Below, piece after piece: positions 30,377 to 44,400 of a stretch of 64,000 nt of DNA. The notes under the pieces were generated by a model that did not search any database, had not been told where the DNA came from, and was given only the letters and a program-made list of their open reading frames with translations. Made by a program: the position numbers and the translations under genes. Position 1 is the stretch's first letter; each line of letters opens with the position of its first letter. Location: positions 180,959,956 to 181,023,955 of the forward strand of contig CP136063.1 in NCBI GenBank assembly GCA_032622095.1, read 5' to 3'. This DNA comes from Siphonodentalium dalli. Its lineage: Eukaryota > Mollusca > Scaphopoda > Gadilida > Siphonodentaliidae.

Positions 30377-31886
30377 CAGTGTTTGCGCTGGATCGTAAAA
30401 TCTTTTGGGCAAATGAAAATTATTGGCCAAATTATAAAAAAAAACTTTTGCCAAATTAAAAAAAAATTGGCCAAATTAAATCCTCATTTACTGGGCGGTT
30501 CACACTTGATGACAAAAATATTTGTTTTAAACTTTATTTGTCACTCAGAATGAAAACATAATTAAAACAACACAAAAACAACTTTAGAAAATAATATTAT
30601 ACGAACATATAGGTACGTATGTGTTGTGTCTTACGTTAAAGACAGATCAATTCATGTAAGTCAAATTAATTAATGCAAAATCTAAGTCAGAAGTGACTGG
30701 GCCTTCAATACAAACAATGAAACTAACATTCTATATAATTATGATCACATTAATCTGCTTAACCAAGTGCAATAACTCGCTGACACCAGGGTCGTCAACT
30801 AAACAAGTACTAAGCTGTGTTACTTGTCATCGCTATTTTCGCCAAGTTAAAAACAAATGTTGCTTATTAACGTGAGCTGTTGAATATCTATTGTATTCAA
30901 ACCTTTTATGATGTGAAGTCAGGTTGTTGTCATTAGACGGGATGCAGTTTATGACTCATTACGTAACCGACATGCCACTGAGATATTCATCCAGTTATAG
31001 TATAATGCATTTACCTATTTTATCTTACAGTGTATAGATTAATCATTTGATGATTAGTGTTTTATATCCAATATTCATTGCGCTCACTGATAACAACTCT
31101 CATAAAACGTCAAATAAATATGGGTTATCATGGTACGATATTTCCAAAGTACGAAACCCGCTATACTTTCATCGCCTAACTTCGACGGCATTGTCGATCT
31201 ATTCAGCGCTTTTGAATGAGCATTCCATCTCCAATTGGAGTAAAACAGGTTTGGCCATATGAATTTTTATTGGCCAATTGGGGGGGGGGGGGGGGGGGGG
31301 GGGGGGAAGCGATGTTCTGTCAAATTTTCATTAAGGCTGTTGTAAGTACTTTGTAACATGATCTCAATGTAGATACCCCAAAAGGTAATTATTAATTTGT
31401 TTTGACAGTTAATCCTCCCTTTGTCCGTTTGGATTATGGACGCATGTAGTCACTGTAACAATGCATATTAATGGCAACATTATATAACACATATTTATGA
31501 TGTTAGTGTTATATTACCAGCGAGTATAAGACAATAGGTTAGTTAATCAGCGGAATGTGAATGATGATGGGTTAATTTATGGCTCGTTGATTTCAGCAGT
31601 AATACAAGGCGAACTAATATGTATGCTTGATGACTATGAAGTAACATTAAACGTAGTTTCCAGGCGGGTGTCGCTTAGATATTTATTGCTACTTTGATAT
31701 TTATTAATAATACTAACTTGCTTTTCTAATAGCTCATTTTACCTGTGTCTGGTTAGTTTTTACAGTCTATAACAAAGATAAAAACACGATAATTTCCCCA
31801 ATTATACGTGCAATTAAATTGGGCAAAAAATAATTTCAATTGGCAAAATTTTGGCAAGAGAAAATTTTCGTCCAGCGCCAACCCTG
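30377..31886. mobile_element. hAT-like TIR element (1.5 kb), non-coding
   Basis: Starts CAGTGTTTGCGCTGG and ends CCAGCGCCAACCCTG, with reiterated 'ttggccaaatta' subterminal text at both ends. The interior ('gaaactaacattctatata', 'tgcttaaccaagtgcaata') is shared with 54543-55344. A 27-base G run lies at about 31281-31307. No transposase frame. Confidence 0.65.
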
Positions 31887-32245
31887 ACTGGGACATGGAG
31901 CTCTTAGGAGGGAGGGTGGGCGGGCAATTACAACTTGTCTATTCAAAAAGGGCGCTTGTTGCAAGCAGTGTTTCTTCATAAAAGTATCCCAGTTCATGTT
32001 TGTATCAATTTCACTTTTAAACATATGTTTAGATGAATCAGAGGCCATCTTGGAACTTTGGTGACCATTTTTCAGAAATTTGGCCAACTGAAAACCAAAA
32101 TGTGGGATAACTGAAAAACAAAATAAAAATGAATAGCAAAGAAAACAAAACAAGATGAAACTAAACAAACAAAAAAACAGGTTATATAGGTATGTGAACA
32201 TTGACACTAGAATTGTGAATCAATATGATAAATGAAAGTAATTTT

Positions 32246-35060
32246 GCTTTTTATATGCCCATTGAGAAACAGTCGTGTATTGTAATAAGTATGTCTGTCT
32301 GTCTAGCCATCTGCCCGTTCATCAAATTGTTGGTTTCCTGATGATAACTTTAGTATTCCTATTGTGATTGACTCAAAACTTGGTATGTTGTTTAAAGGTA
32401 CTCAATCCGATTCGGTGGTCCCCATATCATATTTCAACAACAATAAAAAATTTGAAATGCCGATTCAGTTATCAGAATCCAATAATTGCCCAAAAATAAT
32501 GAAAAGCACAATCAACTATAGTATAAAATTGCACAAAACCTGTTATTTATCAAAATTTTGTTCAATGAAATTTTGCCGGTTTGTCAAATATCTGACACAA
32601 AAAGCCACTTGATTTTAGAGTTATCCATCTTTACCCGTAATTTGGTCAAAGAAATTCTTCTCGTTGACTGTCTATTGGGCCAGTGAAAAATTTAAATAAT
32701 AGATTTCAAACATTGATATTTGACCACTCTGAGCTGTGATGGGGTGGGTTCCTCGACTCGAATCAAATATTTTTTACTCCCGAAGCCAAGGAAATAGTAA
32801 TTTGCGAGCATTAATTCGGATTGAGTATCTTTAATCACAAGAAGACACTGGTCAAGTTCGAATATGGGGTCGGTCCAACAAATTTGCCTGAGTTATAGCC
32901 CTTATTGGGCTTGGATACATCAAATTAAATTTCTTTAACCATTGCCAAAATTTGCCACAGCCAGAGCAAACTTGGTCCTCATTAGCCGTCATGAGGCATT
33001 TTTTAATTAAACTACTGAATGACATCATATAATTGAACTCACTCTAGTGATTTTTGACAAAATGTGTCATTTATTTTACACTCATGACTTGTATATGAGT
33101 CTGGCTTTTCAATGGAGGAATTTGCAACTTTGACCCACATTGTCTCAGTTTAACACTGCAGACTACAAGTTCACACTGACAGGAGTATATTTAATGTGCA
33201 TGAGTAGTTTGACATGGGCTATAGGTCTACTGTTTAACTGAATTATTAAAGTGTCGTTCTGGTCAAGGGATTTTTCTGAAATCTCCAAACAGATTGTTAT
33301 CAGCAATATCTCTGACTGCAATAAATTAGGGTTTGACAGCAGCTTTTAAGAAAATAAATACATTTTATCTACTATTTTAATTCTAGTTTTCTGACATGTG
33401 TGTCACTTTCACATTGACAATTTCAAAATGACTATTCATTGCTTAAAAGTCAAATCAAATTCGAATAGAATATCTAGCTTGAATCGAATAATAAAACAAA
33501 TATTTCTCTATACAAATTAACATATCTCCCAGAAAGACGCATTGAAGTCATAAAAAATATAACTTTGAACACATTGTTTGGGTCCGACCACTTCTTACGC
33601 CATTTGTGTTCATTGAATTTCAGAATAAAATGCAGAATAATTTGTGATTGTCCAGAAACCAGCATAAATGAAATGACCTCAAATTTAGCAGAAATATATA
33701 AGACTCAAAACTTGCTTTGTCATGGCTTTATCGACTAGTTTGTTTTAAAATCTTTTGCTTTGGTATGTTTTGAGATCCCTCTTACCAAGCTATGTATACA
33801 TTATTATGGGGTTCAAAGTAGCCATGTCTATTTAAAGCCACATGTAGTGTTTTCAGATTTAAATTATATTTGAGTGATACTGCATGACCTACTTAAGTGC
33901 ACTGCCATGCCAGTCCCTCAGAATCAGTGTATCGCGACGTTTGAAACAGTGTATGAGTCCAAATTATGGTTTTTGCGTAATATTTTTCCACTGAAAAATG
34001 GTCTAACAACTTTCCAGCACATGATTCAGCAGTGAAAGGGCTAATAAATGATATAGTACACCATGGGTACAGTGCGTTTGATTGTATGACGGTTCAATAG
34101 TCGGATGGTTCTTTTTTTCCAATTTTTATTTAATCTAAGGTTTTGTTAGTCCGAGGTATCAATAGTCCGAGGGTTCATTAGTCCTAGGGTTTGATAGCCG
34201 ATGTAAGTGTCTGATAGTCGAAGTGGATGTGAGCTAACACAAGAAAGATCTTCAATATGCATGAAGCATCGATCAGCAAGTGCAAACTCCCCAAATGGAA
34301 TCCAATTGAAAAAACATATGGGCATTATCGTATAGGCAGTAAATATTGTTTTGAGAAATGTATCCACAAATATTCATTTGTTTGTCTTGTTCTTGTTGTA
34401 TTGTTGTGTGTAAGAATTTTTTTTAATTGCTGTTGATTGGTGCTTAATGAAAATGGGGGGGGGGGGGGGCTGCAAGTGAATCTTCCTAGGAATTGGGGAG
34501 TAGTTAGCATTTAAATGATGTTGAAACATTATCTGTACCTTTAAATTTTTAATATGAGCATGGAAAAAAATAAGTATGTTGGCCTGCTACAGCAGAAAGT
34601 TTCAAAGTTAACAATCACTCTACATTTGAGACAGGATTAATGTATGAACAGAAATGTCTTGAGAAGAGCTATTGAACATGCACAGTAAACACTGACAGGA
34701 GAAAGCAAGGCAGATTTCATGCTAAAACATATTTGTCTATTACTTTTGTTTGCACACCCCCTGATGGTAGTTATAAAGTTAACTTCACACCGACAGTGGA
34801 ACTGAAGCAGATGAGTCTGGTCTCTTGTGGACAATGCATCAGCATGTAAAATTGTGAGAGCCACTTTGTTATTTTATGCTTGGGATGATATTTCAAGAAT
34901 TTTATTTTCTGTTTTTTTTTATTGTTACATCATGTATGAGGCTGATTTTCATCTGGAGAATGCACCATAGTAAAACAGGATAGCAAAATAGTTTGATCTC
35001 ATGCCAAAAGTGCCAGCTCGGGGATTTAATCTCAAAATAAAAAAAAATTAAGAAATTTGT
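32246..35060. other. Intergenic, repeat fragments only
   Basis: 32250-32400 is a loose copy of the repeat at 283 ('tatgcccattg', 'tgtctgtctgtctagcc', 'tgatgataactttag'). 34150-34215 repeats 'tagtccgagg'-like words four times. A 16-base G run is at 34456-34470. Otherwise AT-rich with no supportable gene. Confidence 0.45.
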
Positions 35061-35405
35061 TTGAAAATGAAAATAGATGGAATAAATATTATCCTGACAG
35101 TTTTGGCTTTAGCCAAAACAAAAGTAGCATCGAGAACCTTAAGCAACAGCAATGAACTGAAATTTCGTCAGCAAATGGACGAAGAAGAAATACAGAGACA
35201 CACTCTAAAAGAGAGGGGAGATTTGTTTCCCGTAAAAGATCTGTCTCCGTGGAGCAAAAGAGGCACCATGAACAGAGTACTGGAGAAGTATCGTAGTTAT
35301 TACACTGGCGATGTGCTGAGTGGCTGGGATTTAGCAGAATCTCTACATGTTTATAAACAGATGCTGGAAAATCTTATGCAAGTGAAAGAAAATTCAGAAA
35401 TACAT
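35061..35405 (+). CDS. Unknown gene, first visible exon
   Basis: Either begins at ATG 35061 (MKMKIDGINIILTVLALAK) or is an internal exon starting at 35101 after 'atcctgacag'. Donor ACAT|GTAAGT is strong. Reads DLFPVKDLSPWSKRG and YYTGDVLSGWDLAESLHVYK. A family A element begins 25 bp after the donor. Confidence 0.75.
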
Positions 35406-38400
35406 GTAAGTATCACTGGACTTAATTTTCAAGCCATGAAATAGAGCGTCTGTCATTTGCAGAGTAAGGCCCCCAGATGGTGAATTTAGTGATGCTCAGC
35501 TACTCCACACAGTGGGTTTAATAGCATCACCAAATTCACCCTCCATGTTTTGGGAAGTATCTATGGTCTCAAAGTAACATTGTTTTCAACTGGGGAACTT
35601 CAGTCTGATCCTAGGTCTCCCATAGCAGTTGAGGCCTCAGCAGAATGAGGTTCACAGAGGAATAGCGTCACTAAAATCACCCTCTGGGTACCTCATTCTG
35701 CAAATGACCGACACACTATTTTAAGGCTTGTTAATTTTAATGAGCCAATGAACACAATTGAAAATAATAAGATAATATAACATTGCATAACAGAAAGGAT
35801 TAAATGGGAATCTATTTAGTGATTTTCTCTGTTATATAAACACACTCTGTAATCACTTGAATGCAGTTCGGTGCCACATCCCTTTCTCGATAATTTTATG
35901 TCCCGTTCTCAGTGTGAATATTTTCTACGCTGCCGAATTTCAAAACAAAATTGAGGTTATTTCAAGGTAACTCTATTATTTCTCCACATCGTCGGGGCAT
36001 ACCAAACTTTCAGACATAGTGTTATCGATAGAAATGGGGCTTGGGTCCTTTGTTGTTATAAGAAAAGTGTGTGTGTTCAGGTAATAAAAGCAGACGCCAG
36101 ACAGAAAACCAGATAATACAAGAGCAGAATGAATCATATTCATAGGTGGGGAAATGTTCTAATAATAGATTCAGCAATTAAAAAAACAGGCAACATCTCA
36201 GCTGAACAGTGTATTGTAGTAAAAGAGCCACATTTTTTGGCCCAGTTCATGCTGAAGTTAATGAAAAAAACATTTGGAAACCAATTTATTTCATCCTGTT
36301 GACTGGTTTCTCTAATATTCCCCCCCCCCTCCGAATTTACAGAAAGATTAACCCTTCCATGACTGAAGCTTTCTGAAATTTTGCGAAAACCCTGTGCCAA
36401 TACATTCTCTTATATATGCAAGACTCCTATAGGGATCCTCGCATATATAAGATAATACATTGGCCTAACAATATATACCTTGACCTTGCAAGCCAGTGCA
36501 TTCTCTTATATATTCAAGGCTCGATCCCTATGGGAGACACTCGTACATAAGAGCGCGCTCCCATCAAAACCCCCATCATTAAAGGGTTAAGGAAGAGTTA
36601 CACCATCCTTACTGGGGACCTGCCAATTTTTAATCTCAATCAAGACATTGTTGCGCAGCTCATATACCGAAAACAATTTCACATTCACAATTAAGCCATT
36701 ATTTTCCTCATGGCAAAAGGAGGACAAGTGTAGCCTATAATAACTCATTTTTAGCTCTCAGCCCTCATGGCCATCTTGGATTTTGCTCTTTGCATGACTA
36801 AATCCTTCGGCATGCCATGCAGCCAACATTTTTGACCCAATTGATCCAAATCATCACATGGCTTTCCGGGTTGACATATAGTTTTGCTTAAACATTTCAA
36901 CTTTCCGCTTTCCTTATAACTCCATTGACTGTAATTTATGACATTAGTATGTATCGTCCCCTCCTCAGGTTTAGCTACAGTGTCATTGACACTTTCATAA
37001 TAAAAAAAAGCTAAATTGTGTTGATAACAACAAATTTGCCCTGAATTTCAGACTGGTTTTATAAAGGAAAACCTGCTGTGGAATTTTATAGAAATAGACA
37101 ATGTTGGTGAGTATTATGAAATTACAGGTGGTGGATAATGATGCAATTTAATGGTACTCAATACTCAGTCCCCATATCATCAGATTCCAACAACAACAAC
37201 ATTGCCACTTCACTTATCAGAATCGATTAATTGTCCAAAAAACTTTTTCGACTTAGAATTCACACATTCTGCCATAACTCAAACATTTGGTATGTGGTAT
37301 GTGAGTTTCACAGCCCAAAATACAGATCGATTTCGATTATGGGTTTGATCCGATTTATTTTAAAGGAGTTATGACCCTTTTTCTGAAAAAAAATGAAAAA
37401 ATAATTCGATTTATTTTTAACTTTTATAATAATAATAAAGAAAATGTCATTGACTCTTTCATTTGTTTTCATTTAGATATTGATGATTATGATACAAGTT
37501 GATAAAAAGATTTTCAATGTGTCCCTTTAATTTTTTAGCTCAACTTACTTGTAAGTTTGAGCTATTGCCATGGTTTGGCGTCCGTCGTCCGTGTGTGCGT
37601 GTGTTCGTGTGTCCGTGTGTCCGTGTGTCCGTGTGTCCGTCAACAATTTCCTTTGGCGCGGGCTACAGGTTGTACCTTTGGTCTGATCTTCATGAAATTT
37701 GTCATGAATGTTGACATTGACATGTAGATGGGAACGAGTCATTTTTGGGTCATTCGGCCAAAAAACATGGCCGCTGGCAGCCATCTTGGATTTCAAGATT
37801 CAATCCATTGGCGCGGCCTACAGGTCGTACTGTTCATCTGATCATCATGAAATTTGTCATTGATGTTAATAATGACATGTAGATGGGAACGAGTGATTTT
37901 GGGGTCGTTCGGCCAAAAAACATGGCTGCCAGTAGCCATCTTGGATTTTACTCTTTGCATGACTAAATCCTTTGGCGCGGGCTACAGGTCGTTGTTTTGG
38001 TCGGAAGTTTATGAAATTTGTCATGGATGTTAACACTGTCATGTAGATGGGAACGAGTGATTTTGGGGTCGTTCGGCCAAAAAACATGGCTGCCAGCAGC
38101 CATCTTGGATTTTACTCTTTGCATGACTAAATCCTTTGGCGCGGGCTACAGGTTGTACCTTTGGTCTAATCTTTATGAAATTTGTCATGAATGTTGACAT
38201 TGACATGTAGATGGGAACGAATCAATGTGGGGTCATTCTGCCAAAAAACATGGCCGCTGGTGGCCATCTTAGATTTCAAAATTCAATCCATTGGCGCGGG
38301 CTACAGGTCGTACTGTTCGTCTGATCATCATGAAATTTGTCATGGATGTTAATATTGACATGTAGATGGGAACGAGTCATTTTGGGGTTGTTCGGCCAAT

Positions 38401-41400
38401 AAACATGGCCACCAGCAGCCATCTTGGATTTTACTCTTTGCATGACTAAATCCTTTGGCGCGGGCTACAGGTCGTAGCTTCGATCGGAACATCATGAAAT
38501 TGGTCATGGATGTTAACAATGACATGTAGATGGGAACGAGTGATTTTGGGGTCGTTCGGCCGAAAAACATGGCCGCCAGCAGCCATCTTGGATTTTACTC
38601 TTTGCATGACTAAATCCTTTGGCCCGGGCTACAGGTCGTACCTTTGGTCTGATCTTTATGAAATTTGTCATGAATGTTGACATTGACATGTAGATGGGAA
38701 CGAGTCATTTTGGGGTCATTCTGCCAAAAAACATGGCCGCTGGCAGCCATCTTGGATTTCAAGATTCAATCCATTGGCGCGGGCTACAGGTCGTACTGTT
38801 CGCCTGATCATCATGAAATTTGTCATTGATGTTAATAATGACATGTAGATGGCAACGAGTGATTTTGGTGTCGTTCGGCCAAAAAACATGGCCGCCAGCA
38901 GCCATCTTGGATTTTACTCTTTGCATGACTAAATCCTTTGGCGCGGGCTACATGTTGTACCTTTGGTCTAATCTTTATGAAATTTGTCATGAATGTTGAC
39001 ATTGACATGTAGATGGGAACGAATCATTGTGGGGTCATTCGGCCAAAAAACATGGCCGCTGGCGGCCATCTTAGATTTCAAAATTCAATCCATTGGCGCG
39101 GGCTACAGGTCGTACTGTTCGTCTGATCATCATGAAATTTGTCATGGATGTTAATATTGACATGTAGATGGGAACGAGTCATTTTGGGGTCGTTCGGCCA
39201 ATAAACATGGCCGCCAGCAGCCATCTTGGATTTTACTCTTTGCATGACTAAATCCTTTGGCGCGGGCTACAGGTCGTAGCTTTGATCGGAACATCATGAA
39301 ATTTGTCATGGATGTTAACAATGACATGTAGATGGGAACGAGTGATTTTGGAGTTGTTCGGCCGAAAAACATGGCCGCCAGCAGCCATCTTGGATTTTAC
39401 TCTTTGCATGACTAAATCCTTTGGCCCGGGCTACAGGTCGTACCTTTGGTCTGATCTTTATGAAATTTGTCATGAATGTTGACATTGACATGTAGATGGG
39501 AACGAGTCATTTTGGGGTCATTCTGCCAAAAAACATGGCCGCTGGCAGCCATCTTGGATTTCAAGATTCAATCCATTGGCGCGGGCTACAGGTCGTACTG
39601 TTCGTCTGATCATCATGAAATTTGTCATGGATGTTAATATTGACATGTAGATGGGAACGAGTCATTTTGGGGTTGTTCGGCCAATAAACATGGCCACCAG
39701 CAGCCATCTTGGATTTTACTCTTTGCATGACTAAATCCTTTGGCGCGGGCTACAGGTCGTAGCTTCGATCGGAACATCATGAAATTTGTCATGGATGTTA
39801 ACAATGACATGTAGATGGGAACGAGTGATTTTGGAGTTGTTCGGCCGAAAAACATGGCTGCCAGCAGCCATCTTGGATTTTACTCTTTGCATGACTAAAT
39901 CCTTTGGCCCGGGCTACAGGTCGTACCTTTGGTCTGATCTTTATGAAATTTGTCATGAATGTTGACATTGACATGTAGATGGGAACGAGTCATTTTGGGG
40001 TCATTCGGCCTAAAAACATTGCCGCTGGCAGCCATCTTGGATTTCAAGATTCAATCCATTGGCGCGGGCTACAGATCGTACTGTTCGCCTGATCATCATG
40101 AAATTTGTCATTGATGTTAATAATGACATGTAGATGGGAACGAGTGATTTTGGTGTCGCTCGGCCAAAAAACATGGCCGCCAGCAGCCATCTTGTATTTT
40201 ACTCTTTGCATGACTAAATCCTTTGGCGCGGGCTACAGGTCGTACCTTTGGTCTGATCTTTATGAAATTTGTCATGAATGTTGACATTGACATGTAGATG
40301 GGAACGAGTCATTTTGGGGTTATTCGGCCAAAAAACATGGCCGCTGGCAGCCATCTTGGATTTCAAGATTCAATCCATTGGCGCGGGCTACAGGTCGTAC
40401 TGTTCGTCTGATCATCATGAAATTTGTCATTGATGTTAATAATGACATGTAGATGGGAACGAGTGATTTTGGGGTCGTTCGGCCAAAAAACATGGCCACC
40501 AGCAGCCATCTTGGATTTTACTCTTTGCATGACTAAATCCTTTGGCGCGGGCTACAGGTCGTTGTGTTGGTCGGAAGTTTATGAAAATTGTCATGGATGT
40601 TAACACTGACATGTAGATGGGAACGAGTGATTTTGGAGTCGTTCGGCCAAAAAACTTATGAAAGTTTATGAAAATTTGTCATGAACGTTGACATTGACAT
40701 GTAGATGGGAACGAATCATTGTCGGGTCATTCGGCAAAAAAACATGGCTGCTGGCGGCCATCTTGGATTTCAAAATTCAATCCATTGGCGCGGGCTACAG
40801 GTCGTACTGTTCGTCTGATCATCATGAAATTTGTCATGAATGATAACAATGACATGTAGATGGGATCGAGTCGTTATGGGGTCATTTGGTCAAAAAACAT
40901 GGCCGCCAGCAGCCATCTTGGATTTTACTCTTTGCATGACTAAATCCTTTGGTGCGGGCTACAGGTCGTAGCTTTGGTCAAATGGTCATGAAATTTGTCA
41001 TTAATTATAACAATGACATGTAGATGGGAACGAGTCGTTTTGGGGTCATTCGGTCAAAAAACATTGCCACCAGCATTTTACTTTTTGCATGACTAAATCC
41101 TTTGGCGTGGGCTACAGGTCATACCTTTGGTCTGATATTTATTAAATTTGTCATGAATGTTGACATTGACATGTAGATGGGAACGAATCATTGTGGGGTC
41201 ATTCGGCCAAAAAACATGGCTGCCAGCGGCCATCTTGGATTTTAAAATTCAATCCATTGGCGCGGTCTACAGGTCGTACTGTTCGTCTGATCATCATGAA
41301 ATTTGTATGTCGTAGCTTTGGTCAGATCTTCATAAAATTTGTCATGGATGTTAACAATTATACGTAGATGGGAACGAGTTCTTTTGGGGTCAATTGGCCA

Positions 41401-44400
41401 AAAAAAATGGCCACCAGCAGCCATCTTGTATTTTACTCTTTGCATCACTAAATCCTTTGGCGCATGTTAGACATTTCAATTAGCACCTTTCCTATTCCTC
41501 CATTTACTGTCAACCATTAAATTATTCCCCTACCTAAGTTGAGCTACAGTGTCATTGACACTTTCATTTAAATAATTAAAAACAATTTGTTTTTTAAATT
41601 GAAAAAATTTGAAAAACTAACACCATTATAACTCTGCCAAGGGTACCCCGAATCACCACACCAAATTTGATTAAATCGGTCAAAAATCTTGTGTTATGTA
41701 CAGGTAAATCTGTTTGGAGCAACATTAAATCCAATTCACCAATTCCATCCCATGCCTTTGGACTACTTAGCTATTGATAAGGCTATATTATTTTCTGATG
41801 TCTCTTATGCCAATGTGCAAATAATCTGATAAAGAAGGCTATGGTATCTAATTTAAAATAAAGATTCAACAATAAACATCACATGATATTAACAGTAGAC
41901 TTGGACATCTGTGCTGCAGAGTTATATCTTCAGATTGTCTGATGTCATTATAATTGTTATTGGTTTATTAGAGAGGTCAGTGTTCAACATAAACAATTCC
42001 TGTGATTTGTTGACAGCTCTGCTATATAATTGATATTAATGGGTCAGTGGTGAGGTTGCTTATCTGTATACTATATTGTTGGTAGAATTGGACACATTAT
42101 TATTGTAAACTTAAATTGGACTCTCTTAACCCAAGTATTCCATGTCCAGGTCACACCTACACATTTAACCCAAGGGCTTGCTGGCTGTGGCGGTTTAGCA
42201 TTACAGATCCTGTACCAGTGCATTCTCTTATATAAATGCTAGTGACCCATAAATTCCAATAATTTGTGTTATGTACATTTGTCTATAATAGTACATAACA
42301 GTATATACTCTATAATTCAACACCAAAACTCTCATTTATCCGATCATATTAAATTTTTATCGCCAAGGGATGGGTTACCATCTGCCGATCATGATCGGCC
42401 CCTCATTTGTTTCTTCAAAAAGAATCATATTGACAGATAGTGATGGGAATTTCCATGTTGATCATAGAAGAATTTTAAAATATTTTTTATGATGAGTCAA
42501 AAATGTGACCTTATAAATCTTGCTAAGTATGAGAGGAGTTGAATTTTACCCGATTTTGTATTAATATTATGATTCAAAAATTTTATTTCAAATCTCATGT
42601 TTGTCATCTAGTTTTTCCTCCCACAGGACAAGAGGATATGATGCTTGATGACGAGTTGATGATCTCGGAGGGTGTGGTTCTGGAGATTGGAAACTGTTCA
42701 TACAGTCAGCTACTCGCGGGATACTCTGACCATATCACATCCCTGTCCATTGTGTTTTCAGGTATATGTAGTATATTTAAAAAGAATATTGTGCTTGCAT
42801 AATTATTATTTGCATGGCACTTTGCATTAATATTTTGTTAAGCAGGTATTAAATCTGAATATTTTAAACTGCTACCATTTTATTGGTTTTGTCTTGTTAA
42901 CATACAATGATGTTTTTACCTGCCCTCTAAAAATTGGGGGTATACTGGATTACATGCATTCATATGTCCATGCATCCATCCATTGAAACTAGCTAGAGAT
43001 ATCTCAGCCACCAAATGCCAGATTTAAAAAGCGGTCGAAAAAGCATTGGCCTCCTGCAGCCATCTTTACATTTAAATGCATTGGCACACACTGCAGCCCA
43101 CAATTAATTGAGAAATGTTTTGAAAATTTATATTTAGAATCACCTCTAGATCGGAGCTATGGAATTTGAACAATATTCTAACAAAAACATGGCTGTTGAC
43201 ATTTGAACCAATTTTTGATGAAAATCAGTTGGCCATGCACTGACAGTCATCTTGAATTTTACTCTTTGCTTGACTAAATCCTTCTTGAATCCTTAAGTTG
43301 AGCTACAGTGTCATTGACACTTTCATTTTCCAAAGTTATGGACTTTTAAATACCGTGTAAAATATGCCCATCCCTGTACCTCTCTCATCTTGGAGGGCAC
43401 GTGAGTGATCTTTTGCATACTAATAATGGGACGAAGGGATACATTATACAGGTTTGTTCAGTCATCAAGCCAAATTAAGACATCTTTCAAATTAAGCCAC
43501 ATTGGAAATTTAATACACCTCAGTGAAAAGCCATTTTGCGGGGGATAATCTGTGCAATGCTCTTGTTTTTTCAAATTTGGGTTTCATCCTACCCATGAGG
43601 TATGCCAACACCTGTGGTGCAACCTCTTGTTATTACTAACCCTTCCTGTACCAAAATACTCATTAAGTCAACAAACGACCAGGATTTTTGTTGAACTTAT
43701 AATCTGAACATTTCCCTCCAATAAATATGAATCCTGCAGGAGTTACATTATCTTTTTGTCTTTTTTATTTTTTGAACACCCCTCCAAATGAATAATAGAC
43801 CATTCTATTAATGTATACCTTTATAACTGAATGGTAGAAACCATTTAGTATACAAACAGTTAACCCTTTCATGACTGCATGACATTTCCGAAAACCCTGT
43901 GCCAATGCATTCTGTTATATATGCGAGTCTCCCATGGGAGCCTCGCATATATAAGAGAATTCATAGGCCTAACAATATTTACACTGTAAGCCAGTGCATT
44001 CTCTTATATATGCGAGGCTCCCTATGGGAGACTCGCATATATAAGAGAATGCACTAGCATAGGATCTTTAATGCTGTACCAGCATAGCTCCTGTCATGAA
44101 AGGGTTAAATACCATAATCTATGTATGTTTGTACAGGTGATGTTCTCAACCTATGTTCTCATAGAGCCTTACAACTGGAGCTCAGAAACAGTTTCATCAT
44201 CTATGCAGATGATGTGGAGAAGTTTCTAGACATTGTGGGTAGCTTGTATACTGATCATAAGGTAGGTCATAGAGATAACAAAAAGGTCAAGCACCATTCA
44301 GGTAAACATTTTCTGATGAATGCAAAGGTTGGAATTTTGAGGAGAACTATATTTTTATTATTTACTTTCTGTGCATTATTCGGTGACCAAGAAAAGTCCC

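Noticed and set aside
31836-32207. 123-residue minus frame with a Phe/Leu/Cys-rich start
   Set aside because: The hydrophobic run comes from A/T-rich sequence next to a TIR element; no splice or family support.
38349-39855. Three near-identical 73-residue minus-strand frames
   Set aside because: They are the same phase of the 161-bp array read in reverse; spacing is a multiple of the unit and no start or promoter context exists.
37650-41470. CRISPR-like array
   Set aside because: Units are long, directly contiguous and without unique spacers, in a eukaryotic intron; this is a tandem repeat.
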